18,693 nucleotides of DNA, from positions 1 through 18,693 of the forward strand of contig CAZJHX010000191.1 in assembly GCA_964545715.1 (NCBI GenBank). The letters run 5' to 3'. Below are positions 17,605 through 18,693 of this stretch, in pieces; position 1 is the first letter of the stretch; every line of letters starts with the position of its first letter. A program made the position numbers and the translations under genes. Source of the stretch: CAZJHX01 sp964545715 (lineage in GTDB: Bacteria; Myxococcota_A; UBA9042; GCA-2863065). The notes beneath the pieces were generated by a model. That model was not told the DNA's origin, searched no databases, and worked only from the letters and a program-made list of their open reading frames with translations.

Positions 17605-18474
17605 ATGCGAAACATCTTGATGGCGATGGTGGTCCTTCTCGCGGCGCCGTGTGCGTGGGGCGATGACGACACGTGTGAGACGGATGCTGACTGCCCGACT
17701 GGAGCGGCCTGCGGCACGGTCGGCGGTCACGCCTACGTGCCGTGTGGTTGCGACGAGTCCGAGCCGGATTGTGATTGTTCGGACCTGCCCGACGGCAGCC
17801 CGATCCTGGGGTGCAAGGCCGCGACTTGTGTTGAAGACAGCGACTGTGGACACCCGCAGCTTCGATGTGTCGAGCGCGCCGGCGCCATCAGCATCAGCAA
17901 AGATGAGGGCAAGAAACAGGCGCCGGCGACCTTTAGATGCGCAAACTCCGCCGGGGCCGAGTGCTCGGACGCCGAGGACTGCTGGGGCAGCTTCGAGTGC
18001 AGCAGCGGCGTGTGCCTGGTGCCGATCACGATCTGTGAGACCGAGGCTGACTGCCTGCCACAGTGGTCCTGCTATGTGCCGCCGGTGGTCGAAGAAGTGC
18101 CGGAGTGGACGGCCTGCCTCTTTACATCTCCAGAGTCGGCTCCAGCGTGTGTGAATCTGGACGGCAAAGGTGTGTGCGCGCCCTACGAGGCGGAGATCTT
18201 TGGAGCCGGCGGAGTCAGCGTCAACCCGAAGGAAGCCGTAGAGCGCATGCTGCAGGCGTACGAAGACGGCGCCACGCCGAGTGCGGCGGTGCCGGAGAGC
18301 GAGACTGAAGAGACCGCGACAGACGACAAGCAAGCGCCCAAGGCCGACACATCGAGATCGACGTCCGGGTGCACCACGACAGCCGAGGGTGCGGCCAACT
18401 CCGCTGTCACGCTGCTGCTGCTGCTGCTGGTCGGGCTGGCTAGCCGACCAACCGCTCGATTTCGCCGAGGATGA
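17605..18474 (+). CDS. Cys-rich secreted protein with MYXO-CTERM-like tail
   Basis: A 289-residue protein from ATG 17605 with a weak GGAAAG about 11 bases upstream. Signal peptide MRNILMAMVVLLAAPCAWG. The mature part has about 20 Cys in repeated 'C-ETDADC-PTGAAC' type units (TCETDADCPTGAAC, TCVEDSDCG, ECSDAEDCWGSFEC, ICETEADCLPQWSC), which suggests small disulfide-knotted modules. An acidic Glu/Thr linker then leads to Gly-Cys, AVTLLLLLLVGLA (encoded partly by a CTG triplet run) and the basic end RPTARFRRG. This is the layout of a myxosortase-processed surface anchor. The last seven codons and the stop lie in the first copy of the 51-bp tandem repeat, so the basic end is repeat-encoded. It starts 30 bp after rimO. 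Specific function unknown. Confidence 0.85.
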   Translation: MRNILMAMVVLLAAPCAWGDDDTCETDADCPTGAACGTVGGHAYVPCGCDESEPDCDCSDLPDGSPILGCKAATCVEDSDCGHPQLRCVERAGAISISKDEGKKQAPATFRCANSAGAECSDAEDCWGSFECSSGVCLVPITICETEADCLPQWSCYVPPVVEEVPEWTACLFTSPESAPACVNLDGKGVCAPYEAEIFGAGGVSVNPKEAVERMLQAYEDGATPSAAVPESETEETATDDKQAPKADTSRSTSGCTTTAEGAANSAVTLLLLLLVGLASRPTARFRRG

Positions 18475-18693
18475 TTCATCCACTCAAAAATCGAGCGATT
18501 AACCGCTCGATTTCGCCGAGGATGATTCATCCACTCAAAAATCGAGCGATTAACCNNNNNNNNNNNNNNNNNNNNNNNNNNNNNNNNNNNNNNNNNNNNN
18601 NNNNNNNNNNNNNNNNNNNNNNNNNNNNNNNNNNNNNNNNNNNNNNNNNNNNNNNGCTCGATTTCGCCGAGGATGATTCATCCGCGCGGAAAT
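18450..18693. repeat. 51-bp palindromic tandem repeat array, interrupted by an N gap
   Basis: Two complete identical units (18450-18500, 18501-18551), the first bases of a third (18552-18555), then 100 N, then part of another unit (18656-18693) that differs after TCATCC (GCGCGGAAAT instead of ACTCAAAAAT). Each unit holds a perfect 10-bp inverted repeat, CGCTCGATTT with AAATCGAGCG, enclosing a smaller palindrome GGATGA-T-TCATCC. Neighbouring units can also pair across the junction (AAATCGAGCG-ATTAAC-CGCTCGATTT). No unique spacers. The array continues beyond the window or gap by an unknown number of copies. Confidence 0.9.
18556..18655. other. Scaffold gap of 100 N
   Basis: Exactly 100 N, the usual placeholder for an unknown distance. 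It falls inside the tandem repeat, which is the likely reason the assembly broke here, so the array may be much longer than shown. Confidence 0.95.

Noticed and set aside
18450..18693. CRISPR array
   Set aside because: The 51-bp units abut with no unique spacers, and no cas genes are in the window.

Overview
The window looks like high-GC Myxococcota-type (former deltaproteobacterial) DNA from a scaffolded draft or metagenome assembly. Supporting signs are two proteins with MYXO-CTERM-like tails (Gly-Cys, hydrophobic stretch, Arg-rich end), an FHA plus Hanks-type kinase, a MopE-type metal-binding-repeat protein, a collagen-like lipoprotein, Cys-rich secreted proteins, and runs of N (10 N at 9725-9734, 100 N at 18556-18655). 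No taxonomic marker search was possible.

Layout. (1) 2-1390, plus strand: one reading frame, probably cut at the left edge. It encodes a secretory signal, an outer-membrane beta-barrel and a C-terminal thioredoxin domain. Three in-frame TGA codons interrupt it. The TGA at 1154 sits exactly where the first Cys of the thioredoxin CxxC belongs, and a bacterial-SECIS-like hairpin follows it. Two more TGAs (119 and 128) make a UxxU directly after the signal peptide, followed by a second SECIS-like hairpin with a GGTC loop. I read this as an undescribed selenoprotein; ordinary gene calling would break it into a barrel ORF (179-1156) and a thioredoxin stub (1166-1390). (2) 1391-1538: a leader with competing hairpins and a terminator-like hairpin. 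(3) 1539-2378, plus: a Cys-rich lipoprotein of unknown function. (4) 11467 down to 2379, minus, following the kinase gene: a run of surface-protein genes. These are a giant MopE-like protein split by an assembly gap, a small YD-repeat-like secreted protein, and a lipoprotein with a collagen-like rod and nine ELWxxDGT repeats. The last two junctions are ATGA and GTGA overlaps, so the set is probably one operon headed by the FHA/zinc-ribbon/kinase gene (12923-11499). (5) 13000-17574, plus, divergent from the kinase: ftsK, lolA, rimO (chromosome segregation, lipoprotein carrier, S12 methylthiotransferase). The ftsK-lolA adjacency is also seen in E. coli. (6) 17605-18474, plus: a Cys-rich MYXO-CTERM-like protein whose last codons lie in a 51-bp palindromic tandem repeat that runs to the window end through a gap.

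How the genes fit together. Regions 1 and 4-6 are rich in envelope proteins with many disulfides or metal-binding loops. The kinase is cytosolic and may control expression or export of the surface proteins encoded behind it, but that is inferred from gene order only. The most novel part is the left-end barrel-thioredoxin with up to three selenocysteines. In a normal barrel both termini face the periplasm, so the N-terminal UxxU and the C-terminal UxxC could work as a redox relay.
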